Shown piece after piece: positions 47,301-58,447 of a stretch of DNA of 64,000 nt (positions are counted from its first letter, which is position 1; every line of letters starts with the position of its first letter). The position numbers and the translations under genes are program-made. This DNA is from Amia ocellicauda (lineage: Eukaryota > Chordata > Actinopteri > Amiiformes > Amiidae). The notes below the pieces were generated by a model. It made no database searches and was not told the origin of the DNA. It saw nothing but the letters and a program-made list of their open reading frames with translations. The stretch is taken from contig NC_089851.1 of the NCBI RefSeq assembly GCF_036373705.1, forward strand, positions 61,592,850 through 61,656,849, given 5' to 3'.

Positions 47301-50300
47301 GGCGGCACTTAGAAGAGGTAGACTGGAGCACACTGGATACAGAGTCAGTTGAAAATGGATGGTTATATTTTAAGACTATACTACTTGAGGCTCAGGAGAA
47401 ATTTGTACCAAAACACAGTGGCCAAAATGGTTTAATAGAAAATGTTTTATAGTTCATACAAAAGGGATAGAGACTAAACAATATACAAAGAATATGTTGA
47501 ACTGCAAAGAGATGTTAAGAAAGGGATCAGGAAAGCAAAGAGGGAAATAGAAAGAAACATCGCTCTTGGAACTAAAACTAATGCAAAGAGTTTTTTCAAT
47601 ACTACAGCAGCAAGAGGTCAATAAAGGAGGAAGTGAAATGGATAAAGGGCAAAAATTGAGGTATCTTGGAAAACAAACAAGATGTGGCAAATGATTTAAA
47701 TAAGTATTTCAGAGAGGTTTTTACAGAAGAAAAAACTGATAACAAGCCACAGGTTAACAATCGGTCCAGGCAAACCCTAAGAGAGATCAGGATAAATGAG
47801 GAGGAGGTACTAAAGGGACTCGCAGAATTAAAAAACAAACAAATCACCTGGGCCAGATGGGATATTTCCAACAGTACTTAAAGAAATTAGGGAAATTATT
47901 TTTATCCCGCTAACTCAAATATTCCAAATGACACTTCGAACAGGGGATGTGCCAACTGACTGGAAGACAGCAAATGTCAAACCAATCCACAAGAAAGGGG
48001 ACAAAACTGAGCCAGGAAATTACAGACCAATCAGTCTCACCTGCATCACCTGTTGGAGAAAATGATTAGACAGAAAATAGAGGAGCATCTTAATGAAAAC
48101 CATATTCTTGGAGATAGTCAAGTCTTCAAAATCATGAAAGGCATCGACCACATCAAACCAGAGGAGCTTTTCCAGATCAGCAGGGACACACGCACCTGGG
48201 GACACAAATGGAAATTGGGCTTCAAGGCATTCAAAATTGAAAACGGAAGACACTTCTTCTCACAGAGTTGTCACAATCTGGAACAAACTCTCCAGTGATG
48301 TGGTTGAGCTGAAAATCTGGGAACATTTAAAAATAGAATGGATAGGATCCTTGGATCAGTTTGTTATCAATGCACATCAAACAAGCACGATGGATCGAAT
48401 GGCCTGCTCTCAATTGTAAACTTTCTTATGTTTTAATGACATTCTTTGAAGTTTATTGCTAATGCAGTATAATAGCTCTTGACAGCATTATTTGGGCAAC
48501 TAATTTTCCTAAAGCAGACAAGCTGATTTGCAACTGTTAAAAAAAAAATGGTTTTACAATTGCTCAAGCAGAAAACCGTTTTGAAGACTGCCTGAGAGAA
48601 GCAGTCGAACAAGAAGGATGTACTTTACTTATAAAGTTGCTGCCTGAGTCGTGCAGAACATGATGGGGCACCTGGTATTCTGCTGCTGAATATCAATCCA
48701 GATATCTATGTGCATAGACTGTGTGTAGAAGGAAATGCACATTTCACCAAACAGCATTAAAAGACCGTCAGAAATTGCTTACAGATGTGCAGTTTAAATT
48801 CTCAACTCTCCCAAATCGTGAGGCATGGCAAGGCATGGCTGGATCTGATTCAGTGGTTTGAACACCGTGAAGTGAGAGTCCATCAAACATATAAAAAAGG
48901 TTCAAAATTAATACATACTGAGCAATGCCATACGATATACACGGCACAGATGGCACAAGAATCCTTCCATGATGCGTCTGACAAACTGACTAACAACCTG
49001 CATCAATGCAAAAATAAACTACATTCTGAAGGCAATAAGGGTATTCGACCCACAACAAGTGTGTAGATTGGATCTGGAAGCCCCCTATTATATCCTATTC
49101 CAGTATTTGATGCAGACTATCAGATAAATCAGAAATGGATGAATACCAACCATATGGAAGGGAAGGAGGAAAAACTGCAGTAGGATGAATTTTGGAATAA
49201 AGCTGAAGAATGATTTCCCAATTTAATACAAAGGCTGAAAGATCATTGTCAGTTGTTACCAATTCTGTAGATGCTGAAAGAACTGTTTTTACAGGACATC
49301 AATCTCTGACAGGAGGCAGGCTGAACCAACTGATGATGCTTAGATTGAATAGGAGAATGTAGGCTAATCCCCGGGACATTTTCTTTCATGAAACTGTAAG
49401 TGACACTTCATGTGCTGCTAGTGAACAGCCTGGCATTGTTATCGTGATGTTCTCTTTGTAATATGTTACAACATTGTTGTTATGGGTTCAGTATTTTATA
49501 TAAATTGTTCCAGGAATCAGTGCCATTTGTTTATTTTATTTTTTTAATCTTTTGCTGACAAGTTGTGTTCCTACTAGTAAACGGAAACATTGACATTGTT
49601 TACAGATTCTAACTTGGTAATACAGGGATGTATGTCTTAATAAATACTGTTGCTGTTGCTGCTTAATCAACGCAATGCGCCTTAATAGAATGACTAACGG
49701 AGCTGATTAAAGGATTCCGGGGATTATTAACCAGTAAGAGGTTTAATTAAGCTACACTTCATTCCTCTTACAGTAAGGCGGTCATCTAGTCTGCTTAACA
49801 ATGCAGGTTCCATAAAACGCAGGCCCTAGGTGTGGTATGTTTTCAGAAATCTTGTCTTTGCACACCTTCAGTTTGTTCTTTAGCTTCTCCAACTGCCTCT
49901 GCAGAACTTTCTGTGGTGCACATAACTGGACAACCGACATCGTGCTTTTGTTAGTCTAAAATCAAGTCAACGTTCTCGTCAAAAAGAGAAATCGCGAGCA
50001 AGTTCCCTCAGTGTCCGTGTCTGACTGACCTTCCTGCTTTTTAATGAAGCCTGCTGATTACAGGATGGGCCTGTAGTGAACAGGAAAGGTCTGAATAAAT
50101 AAAACACTGTAAGAAAAGAGGAGTCCAGCTGTAATGAAGAACCGTACGTTTGGGTTGTGACCGGTCCTGTTTAACCTGCTTCTTTTCATGAAACCCTTCT
50201 TTTGTCCTCAGATCTGCTTCCTGCTGTTCGCGGTTCTCTACATTGTCTCATACTTCTTCATCACCAGGTACAAGAGGAAAGCCGGTAAGCAAACCCTTCC

Positions 50301-53300
50301 TTTACATCACCTTTATCTGCCCAACTCCTGCTCCTTTAATCTATCTTATAACTAACACTGCAGCGTGACCTGCGCTCAGCCACCCAAGTGGATTACTTTC
50401 AACCTTTACTGTGACAGCCACTGTTTTTGTTGTTGTTGGATTCATTATTGTCATTATTTGGAATTCCGCAGTAATTGTGCAACTTGCGAAATTTTGATTT
50501 CTTGTTGTTGAGGAAGTCTGGAACGGCAGAAGAAAATAAACCAGTTTATTTCTGTTTGTTTGGACTCACTAAGGGATTTGAAAGACGCTGGAAGGCATGG
50601 TGAACTCTTAATGGGATTTTCTGGAGCTGCGTGGGTGTGTTTACCTGCTGCCCCACTGTTCGCACTCTTGTCCTGCCGCTGTCCCCAGGCAAAGCGTGGC
50701 TCTGAGGGTAAAAGCAACTGTAGGAGGCGTCTCAGTGCTGTGATGGAAACCTGATGCAAAGTGTCAGCCGGATTATCAGCCCTACATAGACAAACCTACA
50801 GGGTGATTTTTAAATGTAGAGAAAATCATACTGTATCTTTAGATTTAGGTTTTATTCATGGGGTATAGGCCATGGATGGGCACCATGTGTAGCGATAGTC
50901 CAGGAGAGTCTGGTATGAAATTTCCATTGTTTTTTAAATTACAATGCCTTTTGAAGTTCCTTTTAAATGTAACAAGAAAAGGAAGCACATTTTTAGCTTT
51001 TGACCGTCGGCAGCTGTTTCCTCACCCTGGTATGGCACCTGAGCTAATACATGGTCACCTAGAGCTTTCCACAACAGATTAGACATTTTAGTTTTTTTAA
51101 GGTGAATACAGGGACCAGCAATTCACAGGGTATAAGATGCTTCAGTTCCACTCACAAGGCACCCATTGTGCAGTGTCTGAAAGAGGCATAACATTCATTA
51201 GGGAGCTTGACAACGATTGCCCTGTTGTTCTCTTATGATTGTACAGAACACACTTGAAAAGCCTGAAGTCGCATTATGTTGCATCGGTTTCTGCATCAGA
51301 TGCACATTTCGAATTAGATATATTGTGGCAAAGTATAATATGCTTTTGTAGTTTTCTTGGCTCTTTAGATGCTTCCATTTCAGTCTTATTGCAGCTCGTT
51401 TTGCACTGACACAGACCTCACAGTGCTCAATTGATTTAGTAGAAACATCCTCTTCTCTCCGCCACCGTACAACCTCTGGTAAAGCTGCTAATTTTGTCAT
51501 CAGTTGTGGCTTATAGGGTTACATTGGCCATCTAGTAATAAAAGCATGTTTGTGTGATTAGAAACGCCAAGATCAAATCGTGGAATACTGTCATTTCAAA
51601 TCATTCAAATCTTTATCTTTTTGGGCCTCTTGCAAATTTCCCTTCTGAATTTTAAACTTTCTGGTCTTGGCATCTGGTTAAAAGATAAGAGACCTATATG
51701 TACAGAGACGTAAGAAGTGGAACAGAAGCTCGATTTCCAGAGGACAAATATAGAGCTGCCGGGGCACTAGGTGAGCAAAAAGTAGATCAGACGTGTTCAA
51801 ACTCTCTCAGTGGGTCACTCCGCTGCCATTACCGTCTCACTCTGTTGGAACTCAGAGTGCTGCCAGATAGTTGCTCAACTAATAGGGATGTGGGATGCAG
51901 CTTCTTCCAGATCACTCAAGAAACCTGCGGCCTGCAGCATGGAGATGTTTTTCCAATGTGTCAGAGCAAGCGATGCTGAAATGACCCCCCCAGGGACCTG
52001 TGGATCTGCCGCAAGCTAAACTACGACTGTTGGAATTGTGGAAAGATGTCTCTTGAAAAATGTCTGGCCTGCCTCCCCCCTCCTTCCTATTACATTATAG
52101 TAGTGGTGGACTACCCTGTCCTTGGCTAACCTGGATCCTGCAGGACCTACAGACTAATTATGTCCAATTGTTGACTAAATTAAGTAGTTTTGGATTTAAC
52201 TTTAAAAGCAGACTGCTGGTTTAGACTTCTTATTTTAACCCTGCTGTGGTACCATGGGGTCTCTGTGACCCCACCCCAATGGTACTGTCAATGTAACTTT
52301 TTTTCATGGTACCAGAGCAGGGTTACGCCACTTGTTCTTTATACAGGAGTCACTGTGTGTAAACATCAGGTCTGTCTCTGGGCTCACTGTGTAGGACACC
52401 GACATAAACCATGTACATGTAAGCCATGAGTCAGACTTCCCATGAAATACTGTACCTTTATGAAACTGCATTGTAGAAGGATGCACTTGATTGCTTCTGT
52501 TGCCAGCTCCCATTAAGATGGCAGCATTCATGCCTGTGGTTTGCTCGATAAGGGGAACCGCTAATTGGCCAAGACTCCTATCCAAACTCTCCATGAATCG
52601 GCTAAATGTTCCAGGCGTACAGAAGCAATTCCTGCTTGGTTTTGGGGACTGCGGCCTTTGTTTATAGGAGTGTTTCTTCATTTGTTTGTTCTTTTTCTTT
52701 AGATGACCATGAAGACGAAGATGCCATCGTGAACAGAATATCGTAAGTACAGCTACACTCAATAGTAGGAGTAAATGTGTTACCTGTTAAAGGTCAGCTG
52801 GACAGCAATTTAGGAAAACCTCATTGTTGATGAAACCACTGCAACACTGCTGTTGTAATACAGCCCTATCAATCTCAGATGTGACTTGAAGCACCGCATT
52901 TAACAAGACCCAAACAGCTTTTGCAAACGCAGCCTGTGTCTTGCCTATGGTCTGGCTGAGGTCAACAAACTCAAGACTCGAACCAAAACGGCAGCAATAT
53001 GAATACTGTGAGGGCTCCGTGCACAGAATGCTTCAGACAGCAGCTGAAATGTCATTTTTCTCCAGGGCTGGACTTGACTTGGATCTTGAGTAGGAGGTAC
53101 TTGGAAACTGTGGCGTTTCTTTCACTTTTCTGGAACAGGCCGAGTAAGGCCGGCTGAAGTGATTATTCCCTCAATGGTTTTCACAGCCATAAGTGTACCC
53201 TGCAGTTGAACAATGTGCTGCTGTGCAAAACCTCGAAACTTCCGTCTGCAAACGGGAGAGATCCATCTGCTGCGAAAAACAAACTGGAGACTGGACTGGT

Positions 53301-54835
53301 TTCAATCAAGTCTGCTGGGCTGATATCAAGCATGCAGGCCCTGAAGCACCGCATGATTGGACTCTTCTCATCCGTCAGGCTTGTGAGCTCTTAGGCCCTG
53401 TTCACACGCATGCTTATGGTTGTGTTCTTTGCACACGGCACATTTCTACAGGTGCTTCATCAATAGGAGCAGTATGGAAAGGCTTCAGCCATATAGTTAG
53501 ATAGATAAATGTATGAACGCAAACATGAATAAATGCATAATCAAAAGGGCTTCTTCTTTTAAAGAGGAAGTACCGTTTCCTCTTCTGTGCCCCATGGTAC
53601 TGATAACACTGGGAGGTACTCATCTCTGCAATCTCATGCTGCAAGAGATGGGTCTCAGGACCATGTTTCCGTTCCGTAGACATGCTGCCAGTGTGCTCAT
53701 CAGCTGGGCTTTAATTACCTCTCCCTGTGTCCATAATAACCTCCCATCATAGCACCTGCACACCCATATTAACACCTTTCTGATAAAAAAAAATAATTAA
53801 GAAACGTAACTTTAAAAATGAAATGCAATATATATATTTATGACACACAGCCCTACACCTAGTCATTTTTCCTTTTGAGAATCTTCACCTCTTTTCATTG
53901 CGTGTAAAATCGCTCGCTCAAATGCTCATTGGTTTTAAGTTCTGTGGCCAGAGCAGTCAAGATTTACAAAATAAAAAAACACAAAACACTGATATGGTGC
54001 AGGTTAGATAAGAGTCTGTAAGTGACTACACGGCCCGAGCCCCCTCCGGTCTGTCCTGGAGCACTGCGGGTCCTGGGTCCCCGTCTGTGGTCCTATTAAC
54101 GCATTAACAGACCTGTAACACGTCTGTCCCAGGGAGGAACTAATGGCCTGACTAATGGCAGTGTGTGTCTGGTTCTCCGCAGGCTGTACTTGTGCACATT
54201 CACGCTGGCGGTGTCAGGTGGAGCCGTCTTGCTCCTGCCCTTCTCTATAATCAGTAATGAGATCCTGCTTACCTTCCCCCAAAACTACTACATCCAGTGG
54301 CTTAACGGCTCACTAATTCATGGTCAGTACTTTAATTTTCTTAATTATAACTGTCTTGTAACGATTATTGGTTTGCTTTTGTGTGGTTGGTCAGCTTGTT
54401 GGGTTTTTTGTTTGTGTTTTTTGTTCCTAATGAAGTTTTGCAGTTTTTCCATCAGCAGGCTTCACTCAGTTGTGCCAGTCATTGGTTCTGTGCTGATTAT
54501 GGAGGGGTAAAAGTCTGCTAAGGGTTAAGTAAGACCCTTAGTTCAGGTAACGGGTCAATTAGGAGTTGAGTTGGAATGAAATCCAGCAGCCACAGTGGAC
54601 TCCAGGACCAGGGTGGGGACGGACTGGTGTTGGTAAGAGCGACTGTGTAATACTGTTCATGTGTGTTCAAGCATTAACATTCTACTTTGTTAGTTATTGA
54701 TTAAGGATGAAAGAGTGATACATTACCCAAAAGTCTCTCTAATTCATTAAAATGTATTTGTTGGAAGATCAGTTTCAATTCTGTATCTTTAACATGTTTT
54801 CCAGTTGCAGTTCTGCAGTTCACTGGTCAGTTGCA

Positions 54836-54870
<35 letters not shown>

Positions 54871-57800
54871 TCAAAGGCCACATTCACACCAGAATGTGTC
54901 CTAGTGCCCCACTTTTAAGTCAATTAATCAATCTTCAATTGGTATAGCGCCCTTTGCAGAGTTGCCACAGGATGCTTTACACATTGCAAATCAACACAAG
55001 CTTGTGTTATTAATACAAAAATGAAAGGGAACCATTAGGCACCGAGGAGAGAGAAACAAAACCTCCTACAGGATGACAGACCATTATAGGTGAAAATAAA
55101 TCTCTAGGTCTCCATGGCTTCAGACCCAGGCCCCATAGTAGCCTCCCCACTGGGCAATGTGACCTAAGCAGTGAAGATCAGAAAATCCTTGCCGTGGTGC
55201 CTCCTGTGATTTGTCTCATTGAAATGTGTAAAGCTGAATTATAACAGCGGTTTTACATGGATCAGCCCTTACCTCTTTTGTCCAGATGGGCTGGCCGTAC
55301 TGCTCTGTGTGACACTGCTGTGCTGTGATGTTTGCTTTGAGGGACTCGCAGTGCAGAGAGAACTAGATGGGCAACTGCCAACTCCTTGTTAACCTTTAAT
55401 ACGATCAAAACAAAAAAACAAATAGATACGGATTTGCAATTTCTGAAAAATAAAATGGAACAAATAAGCAGGATGAAGCCCGCAGTAGACACGTGTGGAT
55501 TTGCATGGCGCTTACACTATTAGCATTAGGATTGCAGGACAATGGTACTGTGCTGCCAGTTGTTTCACTCAAATGCCTGAAATTTTAAAGAAGGGACTCG
55601 AGGAGTTTAAAGTTTGGGAGGAGGATAGCTCCCCAATCTCGCATCACTTTTGCTCCAAGCCCAACTAATGAGATGCACATTATCATAAATACTTTGACAA
55701 GTTTCTTGGCATTTCTTGATTGAAATAAACGATTTTTTTCTTTTGGAGCAATTTAATTGGCCAACATTAATATATAGTTTAACATAAATGAAAGCCAGAT
55801 CGCTGCAGTTAAATTATAACAAGCTCCCACTCTTCCCAAGTGTATTCTCTGACTTGGGCTTGAGGCCAGACTTTCTCAGCTTTGTACTATGATCGAAGTT
55901 TCCTCTCTCTCTCTCTTCTATTGAATCAATCTCTTGTCAATTCAGGGAATGGGGGACGACAAATCGCACAAAAACAAATCTGCTCTTCCCTAGATGTGTC
56001 ACTTAGGCAACATTTCCAGTTTTAAATGAGGGGAGGGAAAAAAAAGAACCTTTTAAAATGAATAGAGCCATTTGCCTGGTTTAAAACTTCCCAAGTCACT
56101 CTGTTTCAGATGCACTTGCATTTTATATGCAAGACAATGTTTCCCTCAGGTTACCACAGTAATCTGGCAGTGGTAATGCTTTTTGTTGGTTTTTTTCATG
56201 CTAAGCATCTTGATTGACTCTACCGTTCTCAGCTATCATGATTTAATTGTGCTTTCCTGCACTGTGTTCAGTGTGTAAATTACTGTGAACCTTTCAGGGT
56301 AATCTCTACAAAGTAGGCTACTTTGTGAATGAAATAACTTTTCCTCCCCTGGGTCATTGAGTATAGGAACAGGGGGTTAGTTATTCCCTGGCCGGCCAGC
56401 ACAGTGCAGCCGAGACAACAACCATATAGTGCAGCTCTAAATTTAGCTGCGGTGCCGCAACACTTTCAAGTAACAACCCCTTGGGACTTGGGTTCTTGAG
56501 TATGGCAACTGCTCTCAATTCTGTAAGAAAGAAAGAAAAGAAGAATCCGAAACCAACTTTTCTGCTTCCCTTCTCTCGGTTTACAGAGCATACTGGAAAC
56601 GGCCGTCCAGATTGATTCTGACTTAATTTTGGGTGATCCATCCAAAGCAGCAAGTGGCAAATTCACAAGCCTAATCTTCTCGTGTGTCCCATTGTCTGGT
56701 GTAAATGCATGTTTTTGTAGCCTGTGCTTGCTGTAAGCAGAATGTAAATGTATGAGTACAAAATAACAGTATTACATGTGTAGACAGTGGACATGCACGT
56801 GGTGTCACAGATGCAGTTTTTTGCTGACACCAGTGCTTCCTCACCCGGGTCCTGGAGGTCACCTGCAAGATATTCCACCTGGCTCTTTTCATCTTGGGTT
56901 GTGGACAGTTGTCTACCTACCTCCAAAAACAGTGAAATTGTTTCCTGGGAGCAGCTTGACTGTATGTCACATAAGAAGTGCCCATCAAGCCGATCCAACT
57001 TGTGTGAGGTGCTTCTGGAGGCATGAGGTGAAATCTCTTCGGATTACCTCAACAAATTGACAACTAGAATGCCAAAGGTCTGCAAGGCTGTAGTTGCTGC
57101 AAATGGATTCTTTGACAAAAGCAAAGATTGAAGGACATAATTATTATTTCAATTAAAAAAACATAATTTCTAACCTTGTCAATGACTATATGTCCTATTA
57201 ATTTAGCTGTATTTCCTATTCAAACTCTTTTCATGGAAAACAAGGAAATTTGAGTGACCCCAAACTTTTGAACAGTAGTGTATAGTTTGACACTACAGAC
57301 AGAAACACACACAGTGACAGTGAACACTTTGTAAATCATTTTAGTATATATATTATATATGTATGTATTATTATGGGAATATGTCTATTTAAATCCATTG
57401 CTGTTTACAGACTAAATAAAATCATGTAGGCCAGAAAAGCCTTCACATTGGTGATCCCTCTCTCCATTCCACTTTATTTCACAATATTACATTGAAACCC
57501 CTGCCAACTATATGATTGAGAAGTATTTAAATCCGTTCTATTTGCCATTTCATTTAGTTCATTCAATAATCTTTAGTGAATGACACTTATTTCTCAACAA
57601 TGTCTTGCTGAAAATGTCTTTGTTGAAATGCTAACTGTCCAGAGTCCAGTTGATTGAATGGTGTGAACACAGGGGTGTCCGCTTTGCTCCATAGAAATCA
57701 GTGCATTGGAAATATTTACAACCCCTCTGTATGAACATTGGACTCTTCATTTTCCTCTCCAGGCTTCATCTCTGCTAAATTTACAATTCTTGAATATTTT

Positions 57801-58327
57801 CTCCTGGTCGTTCCCAGGTATTGACCACAAGGTGGCGTCATTGTACAACCTTTCTCCAAGTTGTCATGAGTGCCTACATAGCCATTTACTAAGCATCCCT
57901 CTGGCAACATAACCCACTTTAAACTGCCTTCAATCTATTATTTATTTTTTATTACCAACTACAACATGCTTAATAATCACAATAACAATAATGTTAGAAG
58001 TAGTACTAGTATAGTACTTTCTTGTTATTCATTTGATTTGCTGAAGACCCCTGTGATCTAAACTTCATGTCTAGTATCTCGCATGATGGACCCAGATATA
58101 CTCCGTGTGTGGTTCTGCCTGCTGTTTTGCTTGTTGTCTCCTGAATTGTCCCCTGGGCCCTAAGCCAGGGTGAACGCACAGAGCGGCTCCCTTGCTAATG
58201 GTGTCTCCTGTGGCTCGTTTCAGGCCTGTGGAATCTGGTGTCTCTGTTCTCCAACCTCTGCCTGTTCGTGCTCATGCCCTTCGCCTACTTCTTCCTGGAA
58301 TCGGAAGGATTCGCAGGATCCAAAAAG
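38318..58327 (+). CDS. lmbr1: LMBR1, limb region 1 protein, exons 1-5 (partial; continues beyond window)
   Basis: Joining 38318-38380, 50212-50284, 52703-52742, 54183-54322 and 58224-58327 gives the first 140 residues of LMBR1 in frame with GT-AG introns. LMBR1 is a multi-pass plasma-membrane protein of the LIMR family (related to lipocalin receptor LIMR). The N-terminal segment REQNFHSQVREYT precedes TM1 (ICFLLFAVLYIVSYFFITRY), an acidic loop (DHEDEDAIVNRIS), TM2 (FTLAVSGGAVLLLPFSI), a conserved loop (FPQNYYIQWLNGSLIHGLWN) and TM3 (FSNLCLFVLMPFAYFFLE). Intron lengths are 11.8, 2.4, 1.4 and 3.9 kb. The window ends in intron 5, the intron that holds the SHH limb enhancer in other vertebrates. 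Confidence 0.94.
38466..38692. repeat. (CCCCTG)n GC-rich tandem array in LMBR1 intron 1
   Basis: About 38 hexamer units consist mainly of CCCCTG, with interspersed CGCCTG and CCCCGG variants that recur roughly every 54-60 bp, giving a higher-order unit. It begins about 85 bp after the exon 1 donor. The minus strand is (CAGGGG)n. All six frames are open, so the proline/leucine, alanine/cysteine and glycine/arginine frames here are artefacts. Confidence 0.95.
38700..40845 (+). other. LMBR1 intron 1, left part
   Basis: This is unique sequence. No exon, transposon or RNA gene was recognised; the open frames at 38950-39270 and 39704-39946 lack any family resemblance. Confidence 0.5.
40848..42068 (+). 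mobile_element. Tc1/mariner DD36E transposon, copy A
   Basis: The 1221-bp element has TA target sites at 40846-40847 and 42069-42070. Its TIRs are CACTCACCTAAAGGATTATT and, read inverted from the right end, CACTAACCTAAAGGATTATT, differing at one position. It lies in LMBR1 intron 1 in gene orientation. It is over 99% identical by eye to copy B at 58448-59669. The low divergence and intact TIRs indicate a young insertion. Confidence 0.95.
40996..42036 (+). pseudogene. DD36E Tc1 transposase, copy A, one premature stop
   Basis: A 346-codon reading frame is interrupted once, by TAG at 41053-41055 (codon 20). The next in-frame Met is at 41158, leaving 292 open codons that lack the N-terminal DNA-binding helix-turn-helix. 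Catalytic residues are visible: Asp155 in AWSDES, Asp246 in YFQQDNAPCHK and Glu283 in LNPIEHLW, with 36 residues between the last two. This places it in the DD36E group rather than DD34E. It would act in the nucleus on its own TIRs if active; the truncated frame is unlikely to bind TIR DNA. Confidence 0.9.
42725..43949. mobile_element. hAT-type element with 8-bp target-site duplication
   Basis: The element begins CAGGCCATATATGGCCC and ends GGTTCCCCACCCCTG. It is flanked by CCTTAGAG (42717-42724) and CCTTGGAG (43950-43957), an 8-bp direct repeat with one mismatch. The right end, read inverted, is CAGGGGTGGGGAACCTTTTT, a hAT-style terminus. The left end matches only in CAGG, so it is diverged. 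The interior has open frames (43074-43584) but no recognisable transposase; it is probably non-autonomous or decayed. A TTAACACTAGAAGCGCC motif at about 42808 resembles a piggyBac-type end and may mark a nested insertion. Confidence 0.65.
43960..46585 (+). other. LMBR1 intron 1, middle part
   Basis: This is AT-rich unique DNA with no recognised exon, RNA gene or transposon. Confidence 0.45.
46590..48437 (+). mobile_element. CR1-clade LINE, internally deleted
   Basis: In shifting frames this encodes the apurinic-endonuclease domain (DVVGVTETWLTEN near 46700, YRPPNSDAALYN near 46914, VIMGDFNFPNIDWESP near 46987), the linker (NFRKANLEGMRRHLEEVDW near 47265) and the beginning of reverse transcriptase (IHKKGDKTEPGNYRPISLTC near 47985). 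At about 48118 it jumps to the RT C-terminal FKIMKGIDHIKPEELFQISR and the 3' end, so most of the RT catalytic region is deleted. It ends in CTTTCTTATG near 48420-48430. Multiple stops make it inactive. Confidence 0.85.
48590..49365 (+). pseudogene. hAT-like transposase remnant (C-terminal dimerisation region)
   Basis: Near 49245-49363 a frame reads SVVTNSVDAERTVFTGHQSL then TGGRLNQLMMLRLNRRM followed by a stop. This resembles the hAT C-terminal dimerisation motif (NSVDAERxFS ... LTxxxLxxLxMLxxN). The preceding 48785-49066 frame may be an earlier part of the same protein. Several frameshifts and stops intervene. Terminal repeats were not found. Confidence 0.55.
49370..50211 (+). other. LMBR1 intron 1, right end
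   Basis: This is mostly unique DNA. The segment 49655-49760 is TAATTA/TTAATTAAG-rich, repeat-free and could be a small conserved non-coding block, but nothing more can be shown. Confidence 0.4.
50212..50284 (+). CDS. lmbr1: LMBR1 coding exon 2
   Basis: This encodes TM1, ICFLLFAVLYIVSYFFITRY, then KRKA and the first base of the next codon. The acceptor is TTTTGTCCTCAG and the donor GTAAGC. Confidence 0.95.
50285..52702 (+). other. LMBR1 intron 2
   Basis: This 2.4-kb intron has no recognised exon. It contains the hairpin element at 52235-52326; the rest is unique sequence. Confidence 0.6.
52235..52326. mobile_element. Small palindromic element, piggyBac-MITE-like
   Basis: A 92-bp hairpin runs from TTAA (52235-52238) to TTAC (52323-52326). 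Arms AACCCTGCTGTGGTACCATG and CATGGTACCAGAGCAGGGTT pair at 19 of 20 positions. The TTAA/TTA(C) edges and CCCTGC terminus suggest a piggyBac-type miniature element. The family assignment is tentative. Confidence 0.5.
52703..52742 (+). CDS. lmbr1: LMBR1 coding exon 3
   Basis: This 40-bp exon completes a split Asp and encodes DHEDEDAIVNRI plus two bases. The acceptor is TTTTTCTTTAG and the donor GTAAGT. It was found by its match to the conserved acidic loop and by the phases of its neighbours. Confidence 0.93.
54183..54322 (+). CDS. lmbr1: LMBR1 coding exon 4
   Basis: This encodes LYLCTFTLAVSGGAVLLLPF (TM2) and SIISNEILLTFPQNYYIQWL to GSLIH, plus one base. The acceptor is TGGTTCTCCGCAG and the donor GTCAGT. 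Confidence 0.95.
54838..54867. repeat. Poly-T homopolymer
   Basis: This is an uninterrupted T run of about 30 in LMBR1 intron 4. Confidence 0.95.
54930..55140 (+). repeat. Interspersed repeat fragment (family shared with 20805-20960)
   Basis: This has the same block order as 20805-20960: GGTATAGCGCCC, ATGCTTTACAC, an A-rich middle, GGCACCGAGGAGAGAGAAAC, and CAGGATGACAG. It is probably the 3' part of a SINE or LINE. The family was not identified. Confidence 0.45.
57035..57282 (+). mobile_element. Tc1/mariner 3' end remnant
   Basis: A short frame reads NKLTTRMPKVCKAVVAANG, which matches the C-terminal MP-R/K-V-AV-A-G ending of Tc1 transposases. About 150 bp later comes the terminal GTGACCCCAAACTTTTGAAC at 57254-57273 followed by AGTAGTGTA. 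The 5' remainder is missing. It is a different family from the copies at 40.8 and 58.4 kb. Confidence 0.65.
58224..58327 (+). CDS. lmbr1: LMBR1 coding exon 5
   Basis: This completes a split Gly and encodes LWNLVSLFSNLCLFVLMPFA (TM3) and YFFLESEGFAGSKK, ending phase 0 at donor GTACAG. The acceptor is CTCGTTTCAG. Exon 6 is not in the window. Confidence 0.95.
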
Positions 58328-58447
58328 GTACAGCAGTCCTTTCATTCATGATGTGTACTGAACTATGCATTTATGGATAAATCAAACTCAAAAGATTCAC
58401 TCCATAGCATTCTTTGAAATGTAGGGCTCTTATATATATATATATAA

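Larger units (their letters stand above)
54323..58223 (+). other. LMBR1 intron 4
   Basis: This 3.9-kb intron has no recognised exon. It holds a half-MITE-like patch at about 54555-54625, a T27 homopolymer, the repeat at 54930-55140 and a Tc1 3' remnant at 57035-57282; the rest is unique. Confidence 0.6.
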
